NCBI RefSeq assembly: GCF_024346975.1
Contig: NZ_AP024885.1
Span: forward strand, 1,302,001-1,366,000
Direction: 5' to 3'
Origin: Vibrio neonatus
GTDB taxonomy: Bacteria; Pseudomonadota; Gammaproteobacteria; Enterobacterales; Vibrionaceae
DNA: 64,000 nucleotides
Under the pieces are notes generated by a model. The model did no database searches. It saw nothing but the letters and a program-made list of their open reading frames with translations, and had not been told where the DNA came from. The position numbers were made by a program, and so were the translations under genes. Positions 36,537 to 45,920 of the stretch are shown here, piece by piece (positions within the stretch are counted from its first letter, which is position 1; every line of letters starts with the position of its first letter).

Positions 36537-36706
36537 GAGTCGTCTTTTTTGCTTGTGTTGGCAGCGTCGTCCTCTTCAAAAAGGATGGTGTGACCTTGAC
36601 GGTCAAGATCTTCAAATTGCTCGGTTTTAACTGCCCACAGAAACACGGCCACCGCGATGGCGACTAGAATGATTGCTATGGGAATTAGTATGTAAAGACT
36701 TTCCAT
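36533..36706 (-). CDS. ccoS: cbb3 oxidase assembly protein CcoS
   Basis: A 57-residue single-helix protein needed to load haem and copper into cbb3 oxidase. It begins MESLYILIPIAIILVAIAVAVF (one transmembrane helix), continues 'LWAVKTEQFEDLDRQGHTILFEEDD' with the family's conserved F-D-D/E-L tail motif, and ends in an acidic/lysine tail. It overlaps the 3' end of ccoI by 80 bases in another frame and the TauE/SafE start by four bases. Confidence 0.92.
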   Translation of the reverse strand: MESLYILIPIAIILVAIAVAVFLWAVKTEQFEDLDRQGHTILFEEDDAANTSKKDDS

Positions 36707-39074
36707 TTTTATTTAGTAATCTCAGTGAGTTAGTGACTACGATGATGGAGCTTGCTGACATGCCCACCACAGCAATATAAGGAGCGACCAAACCACAAAC
36801 AGCCAGTGGCAAGATCAATAAGTTATAGCCTAAAGACCAGGCAAGGTTTTCTCTTATAATCTTGCGTGTCTTAATTGCAAGAGATCGTGCTTCAACCAGT
36901 TTATCCAGTTTATCGCCTAACAATACCATATCAGCGGAAGATTTCGCGACGTCAGTGCCGCCACCCATTGCCACGGATAGGTGTGCACCTGCCAAGGTTG
37001 GCGCATCATTGATGCCATCACCGACCATCAAGGTCAGCTGTGACTTATCCAAGCTGTGCAAGTACGCCAATTTGCCTTCAGGATTTACCCCACACACTAA
37101 CTTATCTATGCCCAACTGTTCTGCTACAGGCTGTGCGTTAATTTCATTGTCACCGGTAAGCAGGGTGGTTTGAATGCCGAGCTGTTTTAAGGATTGAATA
37201 AAATGCTGGCTACTTTCTCGTAGAGGGTCGCTATAGGTAAAGGTCGCCACAACGCGATCGTCAATGGATAAATACACGGTGTGCGGCTGATTTGGAATAT
37301 CTTCCTGACAGACAAAAGCATAGCTGCCTATCTTGCACATCTGTCCATTAATTACGCCTGTCAGGCCTGAGCCTATGTGGTTCTCGATGGATTCCGCTTG
37401 CTTGGTTTCGTCAAAATATGGGCGAAAGGCGGCCGCTATTGGATGATTGGCATGCGATTCAAGGCTTGCGGCAATGCAAAGCACTTGTTGTTTTGTCCAA
37501 TCACCAAAGATTTGCGTATGCGACAGGGATATTTTGCCCTCGGTGAGAGTACCGGTTTTATCGACAATCACATGATTAATTTTACAAAGGGTCTCAATGG
37601 CGTGGGACTTACGCAATAAAATACCAAGTTCACCCATTCGTGAGGTAGAGCAAGTAATCGCGGTTGGGGTAGCTAAAGACAAGGCGCAAGGGCAGGTAGC
37701 TACTAATACCGCCAACATGATCCAGAATGCATCTTCAGGCTGATTGTGTTGCCAATACAGATAAGTACAGGCCGAAACAAGCAAAATAACCGCCACAAAG
37801 TAACGGGCGACAATATCGGCAATTTCAGCAATTTTAGGCTTAGTGGCCTGCGCTTCATCTTGCAAGCGCACTATATTGGCGATCATGCTTTCTTGCTTGC
37901 GACAGGCAACCTCTAAGGTAAATGTCTGCTCGCCGTTAATAGTGCCGGCATACACAGTTTCGCCAGTATTTTTCTTAACGTGTAAAGACTCACCCGTGAG
38001 CATAGATTCGTCCACGTACACGGCTTTATCCACCACATAACCGTCCGCAGGAACATGTTCACCGGCGAGTACACGTACGCGGTCGCCAATGTTTAAAGTT
38101 TTGACAGGGATTTGGCTACCATCTTCTAAGGTTGCCATTGCCGGCACCAGTTTTAAAAGATTGGCACTGGCAGCTGCGGCTTTTCGGCGTGCGCGCATTT
38201 CTAAGAAGCGGCCAAGTAGCAAGAAGAAGGTGAACATGGAAATAGATTCAAAGAACACCTCACCACTTTGGGTAAAGGTGGCAACTAAACTGGCCACATA
38301 GGCAAAAATAAGGGCAATGGAGACGGGAACGTCCATACCTAAGGTGCGCGCTTTTAAACTGCGCCATGCGTTCATGTAAAACGGTAGCGCCGAATACAGT
38401 AGCACTGGGGTGGCAAAAATAAGGCTTACGATGCGAAAATAGTGTTTAAATTCAGGTTCTAAATTACCAAACACTTCTAGATACAATGCGACTGCCAGCA
38501 TCATCACCTGCATAGTGGCAAGCCCGGCGATACCTAGCTTATAAAGGTATTGCTTCATGGCGCGATAGTAGCTTTCTTCTTGTTTATCTGCTTCAAAAGG
38601 GGCGGCTTTGTAACCCAGTTTATGAATGCTGTTTAGCAGTTCGCTGAGTTTGGTTTCGGTTTTATCCCATGCTAGAAGCGCGCGGTGGGTTGCTGTATTG
38701 ACGCGAATTCGCACCACACCCGTGTGGCCATTCATTTGTCTTTCGATTAACCAAGCACAGGCGGCGCAAGAGACCCCCTCTAGTGACAGTGTCACCTCGG
38801 AAATGTTATCTTGATTGCGCACAAACTCCGCTTGCACTTGTTCATTGTCGTAATGAATCAAGGCTTGCAGTTGTTCTGGCACCAAAGCGACGCGCTCGGC
38901 TTTTTCGGTGCGATATTGGTAATAAGAGCTTAAGCCGCTGTCGACTATGGTCTGCGCCACGGATTCACATCCGGGGCAGCACATGCTTCTCGGTTCATCT
39001 AAAATAGTGACACAAAAGTCAGTGTTCTCTGGTACATCTTCACCGCAGTGATAACACGATTTATCCATAGTCAT
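36627..39074 (-). CDS. ccoI: Copper-transporting P-type ATPase CcoI
   Basis: About 815 residues. It pumps copper to the periplasm for CcoN assembly. Order: an N-terminal Cys-rich segment (CYHCG, CCPGCESV), a heavy-metal-associated domain with 'GVSCAACAWLIE', transmembrane helices, the CPC metal site 'ATCPCALSLATP', the phosphorylation site DKTGTLT, and the hinge MVGDGINDAP. ATG 39074 overlaps the ccoH stop (TAATG); ATG 39068 is also possible. The C-terminus runs 80 bases into ccoS with a His/Ser/Arg-rich tail (HTNSHSNHSSRHRGG), longer than usual. A perfect matS sequence lies inside the gene. Confidence 0.93.
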   Translation of the reverse strand: MTMDKSCYHCGEDVPENTDFCVTILDEPRSMCCPGCESVAQTIVDSGLSSYYQYRTEKAERVALVPEQLQALIHYDNEQVQAEFVRNQDNISEVTLSLEGVSCAACAWLIERQMNGHTGVVRIRVNTATHRALLAWDKTETKLSELLNSIHKLGYKAAPFEADKQEESYYRAMKQYLYKLGIAGLATMQVMMLAVALYLEVFGNLEPEFKHYFRIVSLIFATPVLLYSALPFYMNAWRSLKARTLGMDVPVSIALIFAYVASLVATFTQSGEVFFESISMFTFFLLLGRFLEMRARRKAAAASANLLKLVPAMATLEDGSQIPVKTLNIGDRVRVLAGEHVPADGYVVDKAVYVDESMLTGESLHVKKNTGETVYAGTINGEQTFTLEVACRKQESMIANIVRLQDEAQATKPKIAEIADIVARYFVAVILLVSACTYLYWQHNQPEDAFWIMLAVLVATCPCALSLATPTAITCSTSRMGELGILLRKSHAIETLCKINHVIVDKTGTLTEGKISLSHTQIFGDWTKQQVLCIAASLESHANHPIAAAFRPYFDETKQAESIENHIGSGLTGVINGQMCKIGSYAFVCQEDIPNQPHTVYLSIDDRVVATFTYSDPLRESSQHFIQSLKQLGIQTTLLTGDNEINAQPVAEQLGIDKLVCGVNPEGKLAYLHSLDKSQLTLMVGDGINDAPTLAGAHLSVAMGGGTDVAKSSADMVLLGDKLDKLVEARSLAIKTRKIIRENLAWSLGYNLLILPLAVCGLVAPYIAVVGMSASSIIVVTNSLRLLNKNGKSLHTNSHSNHSSRHRGGRVSVGS
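38783..38795. promoter_or_regulatory. Perfect matS-type site (MatP binding)
   Basis: GTGACAGTGTCAC fits the enteric matS consensus GTGACRNYGTCAC exactly. It lies in ccoI, about 7.8 kb left of dif. Confidence 0.75.
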
Positions 39075-39553
39075 TAATTCATCAAAGGAGTAGGAGTTGA
39101 ACTTGGGAACGACATGCGACCTTGAATAAGCCATTGCTTGTCGTGCGGTTGTAACTCGATAAACCAAGGGCCTTGTAATGGCTCCTTTAAATGCACTTTG
39201 TAGGTGCCAGATGGATTGGCTGTTGCTAAATAGTCAAAGTCTCTATCGGCTAAGGTGCGATGAGAGAATTCAATATTGAGCGCAGGGAAATGAGTTAATT
39301 GCCCTTTGCTCAGTTCAATCACTATGTCTTGCCCATCGGAATAAATCATCGCCGACAGCTTGAGATCTTGCGCCACGCTAACCTTAGACAGGTCAACATT
39401 GATGCCTTTACCTTTTTTATAGTAATCCTCAGAGACTAAAGAAACGGTGTGTTGAGACAATATGTACACTCTAAGTAAAGTGCCAAAAATAGTCGTTAGG
39501 ATGATGATTAGAATGAACCAAGCCCAAAACTGCTTATACCAAGGCTTTACCAT
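39074..39553 (-). CDS. ccoH: FixH/CcoH-family cbb3 assembly protein
   Basis: A 159-residue membrane-anchored protein with a short cytoplasmic start (MVKPWYKQFWAWFILIIILTTIFGTLLRV), one transmembrane helix and a periplasmic immunoglobulin-like domain. It contains 'SEDYYKKGKGIN', the hallmark of FixH/CcoH, which stabilises cbb3 oxidase assembly. Its stop overlaps the CcoI start by one base. The oxidase gene ccoP ends about 80 bases upstream with a hairpin between. No ccoG gene is present in this cluster. Confidence 0.9.
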   Translation of the reverse strand: MVKPWYKQFWAWFILIIILTTIFGTLLRVYILSQHTVSLVSEDYYKKGKGINVDLSKVSVAQDLKLSAMIYSDGQDIVIELSKGQLTHFPALNIEFSHRTLADRDFDYLATANPSGTYKVHLKEPLQGPWFIELQPHDKQWLIQGRMSFPSSTPTPLMN

Positions 39554-39601
39554 AAAAATGTTCTCTAAATTAGAAATGAAAGGGTGATTGTACGGAAATG
39601 T

Positions 39602-39623
39602 CAGCCCCTTTTTACAGGGGCTG
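39602..39623 (-). other. Hairpin between ccoP and ccoH
   Basis: CAGCCCC / GGGGCTG stem with a TTTTTACA loop and no T tract behind it on the minus strand. It could be a partial terminator or an mRNA-stability hairpin separating structural from assembly genes. Confidence 0.55.
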
Positions 39624-39634
39624 CTATTAGCTTG

Positions 39635-40615
39635 TTACTCTTTATCTGTATTGCTTAAGCTCCATACGTAAGCAGACACAAGTTGCACTTTTTCTTTGCC
39701 CAAAATGTCTTTCCACGCAGGCATAACGCCAATACGACCATGAGCGACGGTTTCTGTTACTGCCGCGCGTGAATCGCCATATAACCAGATGTTATCGGTT
39801 AAATCAGGCGCGCCAAGAGCTGGGTTACCTTTGCCATCGGTGCCGTGACAAGCCGCGCACACTACAAAGCGTGTTTTACCGGCAGCGGCTTCGCGCGCAT
39901 TAACTTTACGACCAGAAAGGGAAAGCGTGTAGGTGACAACTTCTTCCACACCTTCTGCGCCCAGCACATCAATCCATGCTGGCATCTCGCCGATGCGGCC
40001 GTGCATAACAGTAGTCACAATCGCTTCAGGCTCGCCACCATAGAGCCATGCGCTGTCGGTTAGGCTAGGGAAGCCCAATTGACCGCGAGCATCAGAGCCA
40101 TGACATTGTGAACAGTTTTGCAAGAACAGACGTTGTCCAACTTTGATTGCTTCTTCGTTGCTGGCGATGTCTTCAATAGCGCGCAGGCTTTGCCCGTCAT
40201 CAGTCATGGCAAGCTTTCTAAAGGCTTCACCAAAGTGGGCATCGGCGTCATCAAGCTCTTTTGCGTATTGGTCTAACTGCTTGTTAGCTTGAGCTCGCGC
40301 AATAGAAGCGTTTGATTCTTCGATGCTAGTGACGGTTTGATCAGAGCTCTGCCAACCAAGTAGACCTTTAAAATTCCCTAAACCAGGGTATAGGGCAAGG
40401 TATACAGCAGCAAAGATGAAGGTTGACACAAATAGGTAAGTCCACCATTTGGGTAAGTCGTTATTGAGCTCGCGAATACCATCGTATTCGTGCCCCATAT
40501 CCTCACCACTGGGTACACCCATTTTGTCTTTAACACACCAGCGCAGGATGATAGCAACACCTACTAACGTTCCGACGGTGATGATGATTATCCAAAGACT
40601 CCAAAACGTACTCAT
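39635..40615 (-). CDS. ccoP: cbb3 cytochrome oxidase subunit III (dihaem cytochrome c)
   Basis: A 326-residue membrane-anchored dihaem cytochrome c that feeds electrons to CcoN. Two haem sites are visible: CSQCHGSDARG near residue 170 and CAACHGTDGKG near residue 255, each followed by a Met ligand region ('RIGEMPAW', 'RIGVMPAW'). The N-terminus has two hydrophobic helices, as usual for CcoP. Its ATG overlaps the ccoQ stop by four bases. Confidence 0.96.
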   Translation of the reverse strand: MSTFWSLWIIIITVGTLVGVAIILRWCVKDKMGVPSGEDMGHEYDGIRELNNDLPKWWTYLFVSTFIFAAVYLALYPGLGNFKGLLGWQSSDQTVTSIEESNASIARAQANKQLDQYAKELDDADAHFGEAFRKLAMTDDGQSLRAIEDIASNEEAIKVGQRLFLQNCSQCHGSDARGQLGFPSLTDSAWLYGGEPEAIVTTVMHGRIGEMPAWIDVLGAEGVEEVVTYTLSLSGRKVNAREAAAGKTRFVVCAACHGTDGKGNPALGAPDLTDNIWLYGDSRAAVTETVAHGRIGVMPAWKDILGKEKVQLVSAYVWSLSNTDKE

Positions 40616-40791
40616 GATTTAGTCTCTCCTTGCGGGTTCGCTTTAGGGGGCTGTTGCTCGTCTGCAAAGATCATATTTGCATCCTCTTCAAAGCGAGCTT
40701 TACGGCTTTTACCGAAAGCCCACCACACCACGCCACCAAAGCTGACAAATAGCACAATGGTCCAAATGCTGTGAATAATGCTGATATCCAT
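40612..40791 (-). CDS. ccoQ: cbb3 oxidase subunit CcoQ
   Basis: A 59-residue single-helix subunit. It reads MDISIIHSIWTIVLFVSFGGVVWWAFG, then a basic SRKARFEEDAN stretch and a polar tail (EQQPPKANPQGE), the standard CcoQ/FixQ pattern. It stabilises the CcoNOP complex. It sits 9 bases after ccoO and overlaps ccoP by four bases. Confidence 0.92.
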   Translation of the reverse strand: MDISIIHSIWTIVLFVSFGGVVWWAFGKSRKARFEEDANMIFADEQQPPKANPQGETKS

Positions 40792-40800
40792 AGTGCCCCC

Positions 40801-41421
40801 TTATTTCATCGCATGGCCAAGAGATTGCAGGTAGGCGATCAGAGCATCCATCTCTGTTTTACCTGCTACGTCTTGCTGCGCGGATTGAACTTGCTCGTCG
40901 GTGTACGGGACGCCAAATTGATTTTTGAAGATCTCTAGTTTCTTCTGGGTCAATTTGCCATCTAATACGTTCTCTTCAAGCCAAGGGAAACCAGGCATGT
41001 TCGACTCTGGCACCAACTCTCTAGGGTTGATCAGGTGTACGCGGTGCCATTCATCAGAATAACGGCCGCCGACACGAGCCAAATCAGGGCCTGTACGTTT
41101 TGAGCCCCATAGGAATGGATGTTCCCAGACACTTTCACCGGCAACTGAGTAGTGGCCGTAACGTTCAGTTTCAGAGCGGAAAGGGCGAATCATCTGGCTA
41201 TGACAAACCGTACAGCCTTCACGGATGTAGATGTCACGACCTTCCATTTCTAATGCTGAGTACACTCTAAGGTTCTTCACCGGTTCAGTGGTTTGCTTTT
41301 GGAAAATCAACGGAGTGATTTCGACCAATGCCCCCAAACTGATTGCAAACACAATCAAGATTGCCATTAAGCCAACGTTCTTCTCAACGAGCTCGTGGCG
41401 ATTTTTTGAATTGTTAGCCAT
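40801..41421 (-). CDS. ccoO: cbb3 oxidase subunit II (monohaem cytochrome c)
   Basis: A 206-residue membrane-anchored cytochrome c. One N-terminal helix ([20 protein letters not shown]), haem motif [12 protein letters not shown] near residue 70 and '[17 protein letters not shown]' with the axial Met match CcoO/FixO. It passes electrons from CcoP to CcoN. It follows ccoN by 11 bases. Confidence 0.96.
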   Translation of the reverse strand: MANNSKNRHELVEKNVGLMAILIVFAISLGALVEITPLIFQKQTTEPVKNLRVYSALEMEGRDIYIREGCTVCHSQMIRPFRSETERYGHYSVAGESVWEHPFLWGSKRTGPDLARVGGRYSDEWHRVHLINPRELVPESNMPGFPWLEENVLDGKLTQKKLEIFKNQFGVPYTDEQVQSAQQDVAGKTEMDALIAYLQSLGHAMK

Positions 41422-41432
41422 CTTATCGTCTC

Positions 41433-42863
41433 CTATTGTGCAGGTTGAGGAATAGCTTTCAGGCTATTCTTGGGAGCGTTGATAGTCTTGTAGGTGTTGT
41501 ATGCCATTAAAAACATACCCGACAAGAAGATGGCGCCACCGATAAAGCGCACCGTATAGTACGGATAAGACGCTTGCACAGATTCGACAAAGCTGTAAGT
41601 CAAGGTGCCGTCAGCGTTAACACTGCGCCACATCAAGCCTTGCATTACACCTGAAATCCACATTGCAACGATGTACAAAACGGTGCCAACAGTGGCTAAC
41701 CAGAAGTGCACATTGATAAGGCTGACCGAGTACATGCGCTCTTGGCCAAACAGTTTCGGTACCAAGTGGTACACCGAACCAATAGATACCATCGCCACCC
41801 AGCCTAATGCGCCAGAGTGTACGTGACCAATGGTCCAGTCGGTGTAGTGTGACAGTGCGTTTACTGTCTTAATTGCCATCATTGGCCCTTCAAAGGTCGA
41901 CATACCGTAGAAAGAAAGCGAGACAATTAAGAAACGTAGAATTGGGTCGTAACGCAATTTATGCCAAGCGCCAGATAGGGTCATAATACCGTTGATCATG
42001 CCACCCCAAGACGGAGCGAACAGAACCAAAGACATCACCATACCTAACGATTGAGTCCAATCAGGAAGTGCCGTGTAGTGTAGGTGGTGTGGACCTGCCC
42101 AAATGTACAAAGAAACCAGTGCCCAAAAGTGAACGATAGAAAGACGGTATGAATAAACGGGACGTTCAGCTTGTTTGGGTACGAAGTAATACATCATACC
42201 AAGGAAACCAGCCGTTAATAGGAAGCCTACTGCATTGTGTCCGTACCACCACTGTACCATGGCATCCACTGCGCCAGAGTAGATAGAGTAAGACTTCATG
42301 CCAGAAACAGGAATCGCTAAGCTATTGACGATATGTAGGACAGCAACGGTCAGAATGAAGGCTCCAAAGAACCAGTTAGCAACGTAAATATGCGATGTTT
42401 TACGCTTGATGAGAGTTCCAAAGAACACCACAGCATAAGCTACCCAAACGATAGTGATTGCGATATCGATTGGCCATTCAAGTTCTGCGTATTCCTTGCC
42501 TGAGGTAAACCCAAGCGGCAGTGAAATAGCAGCGGCTAAAATGATCGCCTGCCAACCCCAGAAGGTGAATGCCACTAACGGGCCACCAAATAGGCGTGCT
42601 TGACAGGTACGTTGAACCACATAATAAGATGTGGCGAATAGGGCGCTTGTACCAAACGCAAAGATAACTGCGTTTGTGTGAAGCGGTCGTAGACGGGAGT
42701 AGGTTAACCACGGCGTATCAAAGTTAAGCTGTGGCCAAACCAACTGAGCGGCAATCAAAACACCCACACCCATTCCGACAATACCCCACAAAATTGTGAC
42801 TAAGGTAAATTGACGAACTACGGTGTAGTTGTAGTTTTGTTCAAGCTGCTTTTCTTGGCTCAT
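41433..42863 (-). CDS. ccoN: cbb3 oxidase catalytic subunit I
   Basis: A 476-residue, 12-helix haem-copper oxidase subunit that reduces oxygen at high affinity. The low- and high-spin haem and CuB histidines are visible in '[12 protein letters not shown]', 'YGHNAVGF', '[12 protein letters not shown]' and '[14 protein letters not shown]'-type blocks. GGAAG stands seven bases before ATG 42863, so I take that one rather than the ATG six bases upstream. It opens the ccoNOQP operon. A weak FNR-like site lies about 55 bases upstream. Confidence 0.96.
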   Translation of the reverse strand: MSQEKQLEQNYNYTVVRQFTLVTILWGIVGMGVGVLIAAQLVWPQLNFDTPWLTYSRLRPLHTNAVIFAFGTSALFATSYYVVQRTCQARLFGGPLVAFTFWGWQAIILAAAISLPLGFTSGKEYAELEWPIDIAITIVWVAYAVVFFGTLIKRKTSHIYVANWFFGAFILTVAVLHIVNSLAIPVSGMKSYSIYSGAVDAMVQWWYGHNAVGFLLTAGFLGMMYYFVPKQAERPVYSYRLSIVHFWALVSLYIWAGPHHLHYTALPDWTQSLGMVMSLVLFAPSWGGMINGIMTLSGAWHKLRYDPILRFLIVSLSFYGMSTFEGPMMAIKTVNALSHYTDWTIGHVHSGALGWVAMVSIGSVYHLVPKLFGQERMYSVSLINVHFWLATVGTVLYIVAMWISGVMQGLMWRSVNADGTLTYSFVESVQASYPYYTVRFIGGAIFLSGMFLMAYNTYKTINAPKNSLKAIPQPAQ

Positions 42864-42916
42864 TTGCATGCTTCCAATTATTAGTAACTACACTTTTCCA
42901 ACACAACGCCAACAAG

Positions 42917-42930
42917 TTGACGCACGACAA
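42917..42930 (-). promoter_or_regulatory. Weak FNR-like box upstream of ccoN
   Basis: TTGAC GCAC GACAA has seven of ten consensus FNR positions. It sits about 55 bases before the ccoN start, a suitable place for activation, but the match is imperfect. Confidence 0.35.
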
Positions 42931-43118
42931 ATATCACCAAAATCAAAGGCAAATGAGTTAAAGTTACTCTAATTCCTAAAATCCATTTTAAAAGGCGACA
43001 TTAACACCAAGAATTATACGGATTTAACATTTGAATGACAGGTGTTTAACGTTGGGTATGGTTAGAGTTTTACGATTTAATGTAAAAAGTTTGAAGTTTG
43101 TTACAAAGGAAGCATTTA

Positions 43119-43481
43119 ATGGCTGCAGAAAAATTGACCAAAGGGCGTTTAATTCAAATTATTGTGACTTTTTCGGTGCTTATCATCGCCTTTAGTTGGC
43201 GAACTTTTACGCACGATCAAAGTAATGTCATCAAAAAAATGGAATGCAACATAGAAGAAAGCTGTCGAATAACGTTAAATAATAAAGAATATCAGTTAGA
43301 TTTAGACGTAAAAAACAGTCAATTTAAGCTTACAACAGATAGAAGTGATAAAAATAAAGGCTTTGTGGAGTTTAAAGGGGCTACCTACCAAATATCAGAG
43401 TTTATTGGGGTAGATAGCCTTGATAATTTCGATTTTACTATAAAAAATGGTCAACATAGCATCAATGTAAATGTTAAATAA
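43119..43481 (+). CDS. Small membrane-anchored protein of unknown function
   Basis: A 120-residue protein with a basic N-terminus, one transmembrane helix (LIQIIVTFSVLIIAFSW, about residues 10-27) and a periplasmic strand-rich, Lys/Asp-rich domain with two cysteines (MECNIEESCRI) eight residues apart... likely a disulfide. I know no family name. ATG 43119 has AAAGGAAG upstream; the open frame continues seven codons further. It is AT-rich and divergent from ccoN; a copper or oxidase link is only positional. Confidence 0.6.
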   Translation: MAAEKLTKGRLIQIIVTFSVLIIAFSWRTFTHDQSNVIKKMECNIEESCRITLNNKEYQLDLDVKNSQFKLTTDRSDKNKGFVEFKGATYQISEFIGVDSLDNFDFTIKNGQHSINVNVK

Positions 43482-43500
43482 GGGTGATATTTAACATTGA

Positions 43501-44697
43501 TTAATGATCCACTGCGACTTTTACATCTCTGGCGCTTAACGCGCCAAAAAACGCACATCCACAACCGACAATAGCAATGCTCCACAAAGACAATGCCCAA
43601 CTGCCGCTGCTTTGATAAAAATACCCAAGCAGTGGTGGCCCTATGGTCGCAATCCCATAGCCAATACTTTGTGACATGGCAGAGAGCGCTGCAGCTTGAG
43701 GGGCGTTGTGGGTGCGTAATCCTATAAATGAAAGACCAATAACAAAGGTCGCACAGTTAAAGAAACCGAACATCAGTGTCCATAATATGGCCCATTGCGG
43801 AACATAGAGGGTGCCAAGGGTGGCGATCACTGCGCCCATTGCGGTGCCGACAAACAACCACTTGGTGCTCTTTAATATGGATAGGAACGGAATTAACACT
43901 AAGCCAGGCAACATAGTGGCAAACTGTAATAAGCCATAGATGTAGCCCGCTTCAGTTTCTGTCATACCGTGATCGATTAAAATCTTTGGTAGCCAACCGG
44001 CGAAAGAATAGAAAGTAAAAGAGTTTAGCCCTAATGCCAATGTCACTTGCCAAGCGATTGGGCTTCGTAATAATTGTTTGATATTTATGGGTTTATGCGA
44101 TTCATTGCGACTTTTATCTTTGGCTGAAAATAGCCAAAAAACCAATGCAATGAACACCAGTAGCAAGTTAAATAGCAATGCAAACTGCCATCCAGAAATC
44201 GACGAAAACACTGTGCTTGAAAAAGACCAATGCGATAAAGGTACCATCGCCGTAGACGATAGCGCTGAGCCTATTCCCATAGTAAAGGTATATAAAGAGC
44301 TAACCACCGCAATACGCGCAGGAAAACTGACTTTAACCGCCACAGGAAGCAATACGTTGCCCACCGCAATACCGGCACCGATGAATACTGTGCCTATATA
44401 GAGGCTATATACATCACCATAGGAGCGTAAACATACACCGAAGAATATGGAGAGCAACGCAATGCAGATACTGTTCTTAAGCCCAGCATATTTGAGTATG
44501 ACAAGCGCGAACGGAGAGATAAGTGCAAATGAAAGCAGCGGTAGTGAAGATAACATCCCCAAAATGGTTGAGCTTAGATGCAACTGGGTCATTATTTGGT
44601 CGAGCAAAGGCGCAAGACTGGTAAACGGGCCGCGTAAATTTGCCGCCAGCAATAGAATTCCGATAAAGGCGAGGGTATGTTTGCGTGAGAGAGCCAC
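43501..44697 (-). CDS. MFS transporter of the CynX/NimT family
   Basis: A 398-residue inner-membrane transporter with 12 helices. The N-terminus 'LAFIGILLLAANLRGPFTSLAPLLDQI' is the signature of CynX/NimT-type carriers (cyanate or 2-nitroimidazole exporters). The start is GTG at 44697 with AGGAAAC just upstream. No cyanase gene is nearby, so the substrate is open. It is divergent from the polysaccharide-lyase-like gene. Confidence 0.85.
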   Translation of the reverse strand: MALSRKHTLAFIGILLLAANLRGPFTSLAPLLDQIMTQLHLSSTILGMLSSLPLLSFALISPFALVILKYAGLKNSICIALLSIFFGVCLRSYGDVYSLYIGTVFIGAGIAVGNVLLPVAVKVSFPARIAVVSSLYTFTMGIGSALSSTAMVPLSHWSFSSTVFSSISGWQFALLFNLLLVFIALVFWLFSAKDKSRNESHKPINIKQLLRSPIAWQVTLALGLNSFTFYSFAGWLPKILIDHGMTETEAGYIYGLLQFATMLPGLVLIPFLSILKSTKWLFVGTAMGAVIATLGTLYVPQWAILWTLMFGFFNCATFVIGLSFIGLRTHNAPQAAALSAMSQSIGYGIATIGPPLLGYFYQSSGSWALSLWSIAIVGCGCAFFGALSARDVKVAVDH

Positions 44698-44903
44698 GAT
44701 GTTTCCTAACGAAGAACGAGCAGCGAGTATAAGCCTTTGCCAAGCCGTTGTTGAGCTTTAATCGACGGTCTATCCTTAAATCTATTCGTTCACCGTAAAT
44801 AAAACTGAAACATTTGCCAAAAGAGTTGATGCTAGGCGCGCTTTGCTCTTTTTCTAAGTGTTACACTCATACTTAATTCATTTCTAGTGCTTACGGAAAT
44901 AGC

Positions 44904-45860
44904 ATGCTTAAAAAACTACTCACATTAAATGCCTTTCTTATTTTAAGCGGTTGTACTTCTACTAGTGACGTTGCGCCAAAGCCCATGCTCCATACTCAAA
45001 GCGGTGAGGTTATTGTGAGTCAAACTAAATTAAAAGCCGATGGCCCAGGTGGAGAAGATACTTATACCTTGATTCGCAATGCTTTTGGCCCTCGCTCTAT
45101 TGAAGCCCCTGATCTGTATGGCAGTGCTAATCATGCAGGTGCGCCGCACATTACGGAAGCGGTTGACGAGACTGTAGGTAACTATTTTAAATTCGTTATT
45201 CATAGAGATGATGATCATGACCGTGATGTACTGTCAAAAAGCGATCGTCAGCGTAACGAAATCAAAGTGTATGGCCGTTCTGATTCGTCATTGAAAGGTT
45301 ACTTAGGCACTACTTTTGAGTATCGCTGGAAATTCAGAATTGGTGATAATCTCGCGGTAACAAAGCACTTTACCCATATTTTCCAACTTAAAGCTGTAAA
45401 AGGTAAAGGCAGTGATGCTATCACCAGTTCACCTATATTGACTTTGACCGCCAACGTACGCCAAGGAAAAAGTGGCTTAGAAGTACGACATGTTCGCTAC
45501 AACGATAATAAAACGGGGACAGTTAATAAAACTCTCTATCACTCCGTTCGTCACGATGTAGATTGGAAAAATGATCTTCGTGGGCACTGGTTTGAAGTGT
45601 ACGTCAAAGCAAACTACGCCGAGTCGGGCAGTTTATATATGACCGTCACACCACTGGGTGAAACAACGCCTATGATTGAAGTAAACGAAAGTAATATCGA
45701 AATGTGGCGCTCTGGTGATGACGCAAGCCATGCTAACTTTGTGCGACCTAAATGGGGTATCTATCGCTCATTAAAAGCCATCGATCAGCTGAATAAAGAA
45801 GAAGACGAAGTGGATTTTGCTGATTTTGAAGTGACTCAGGTTAAGCCAGTTACGGAGTAA
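44904..45860 (+). CDS. Putative concanavalin-fold polysaccharide lyase lipoprotein
   Basis: A 318-residue lipoprotein (lipobox LILSGC, Cys17). The mature part looks like a beta-sandwich lyase: 'DRQRNEIKVYGRSD' recalls the R-x-E motif of PL7/13/18/20 lyases, followed by 'EYRWKFRI', 'KHFTHIFQLK', and the closing 'KWGIYRSL' strand. Such enzymes cleave uronate-containing polysaccharides (alginate, glucuronan) by elimination. I cannot assign substrate. It lies near the terminus with no sugar transport or processing genes beside it, so it may be a stand-alone exoenzyme on the cell surface. Confidence 0.6.
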   Translation: MLKKLLTLNAFLILSGCTSTSDVAPKPMLHTQSGEVIVSQTKLKADGPGGEDTYTLIRNAFGPRSIEAPDLYGSANHAGAPHITEAVDETVGNYFKFVIHRDDDHDRDVLSKSDRQRNEIKVYGRSDSSLKGYLGTTFEYRWKFRIGDNLAVTKHFTHIFQLKAVKGKGSDAITSSPILTLTANVRQGKSGLEVRHVRYNDNKTGTVNKTLYHSVRHDVDWKNDLRGHWFEVYVKANYAESGSLYMTVTPLGETTPMIEVNESNIEMWRSGDDASHANFVRPKWGIYRSLKAIDQLNKEEDEVDFADFEVTQVKPVTE

Positions 45861-45891
45861 GTGTCATTAGCTAAACATAAGCATAATTGAG

Positions 45892-45920
45892 CATCAGTGA
45901 TAAATATCGCTGATGTTTTA
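45892..45920 (+). terminator. Terminator after the lyase-like gene
   Basis: CATCAGTGAT / ATCGCTGATG stem around a AAAT loop, followed by TTTTACTTATT. Confidence 0.75.

Noticed and set aside
37690-37700. KOPS-like GGGCAGG motif
   Set aside because: Only seven of eight positions match; a few isolated near matches cannot show polarity.
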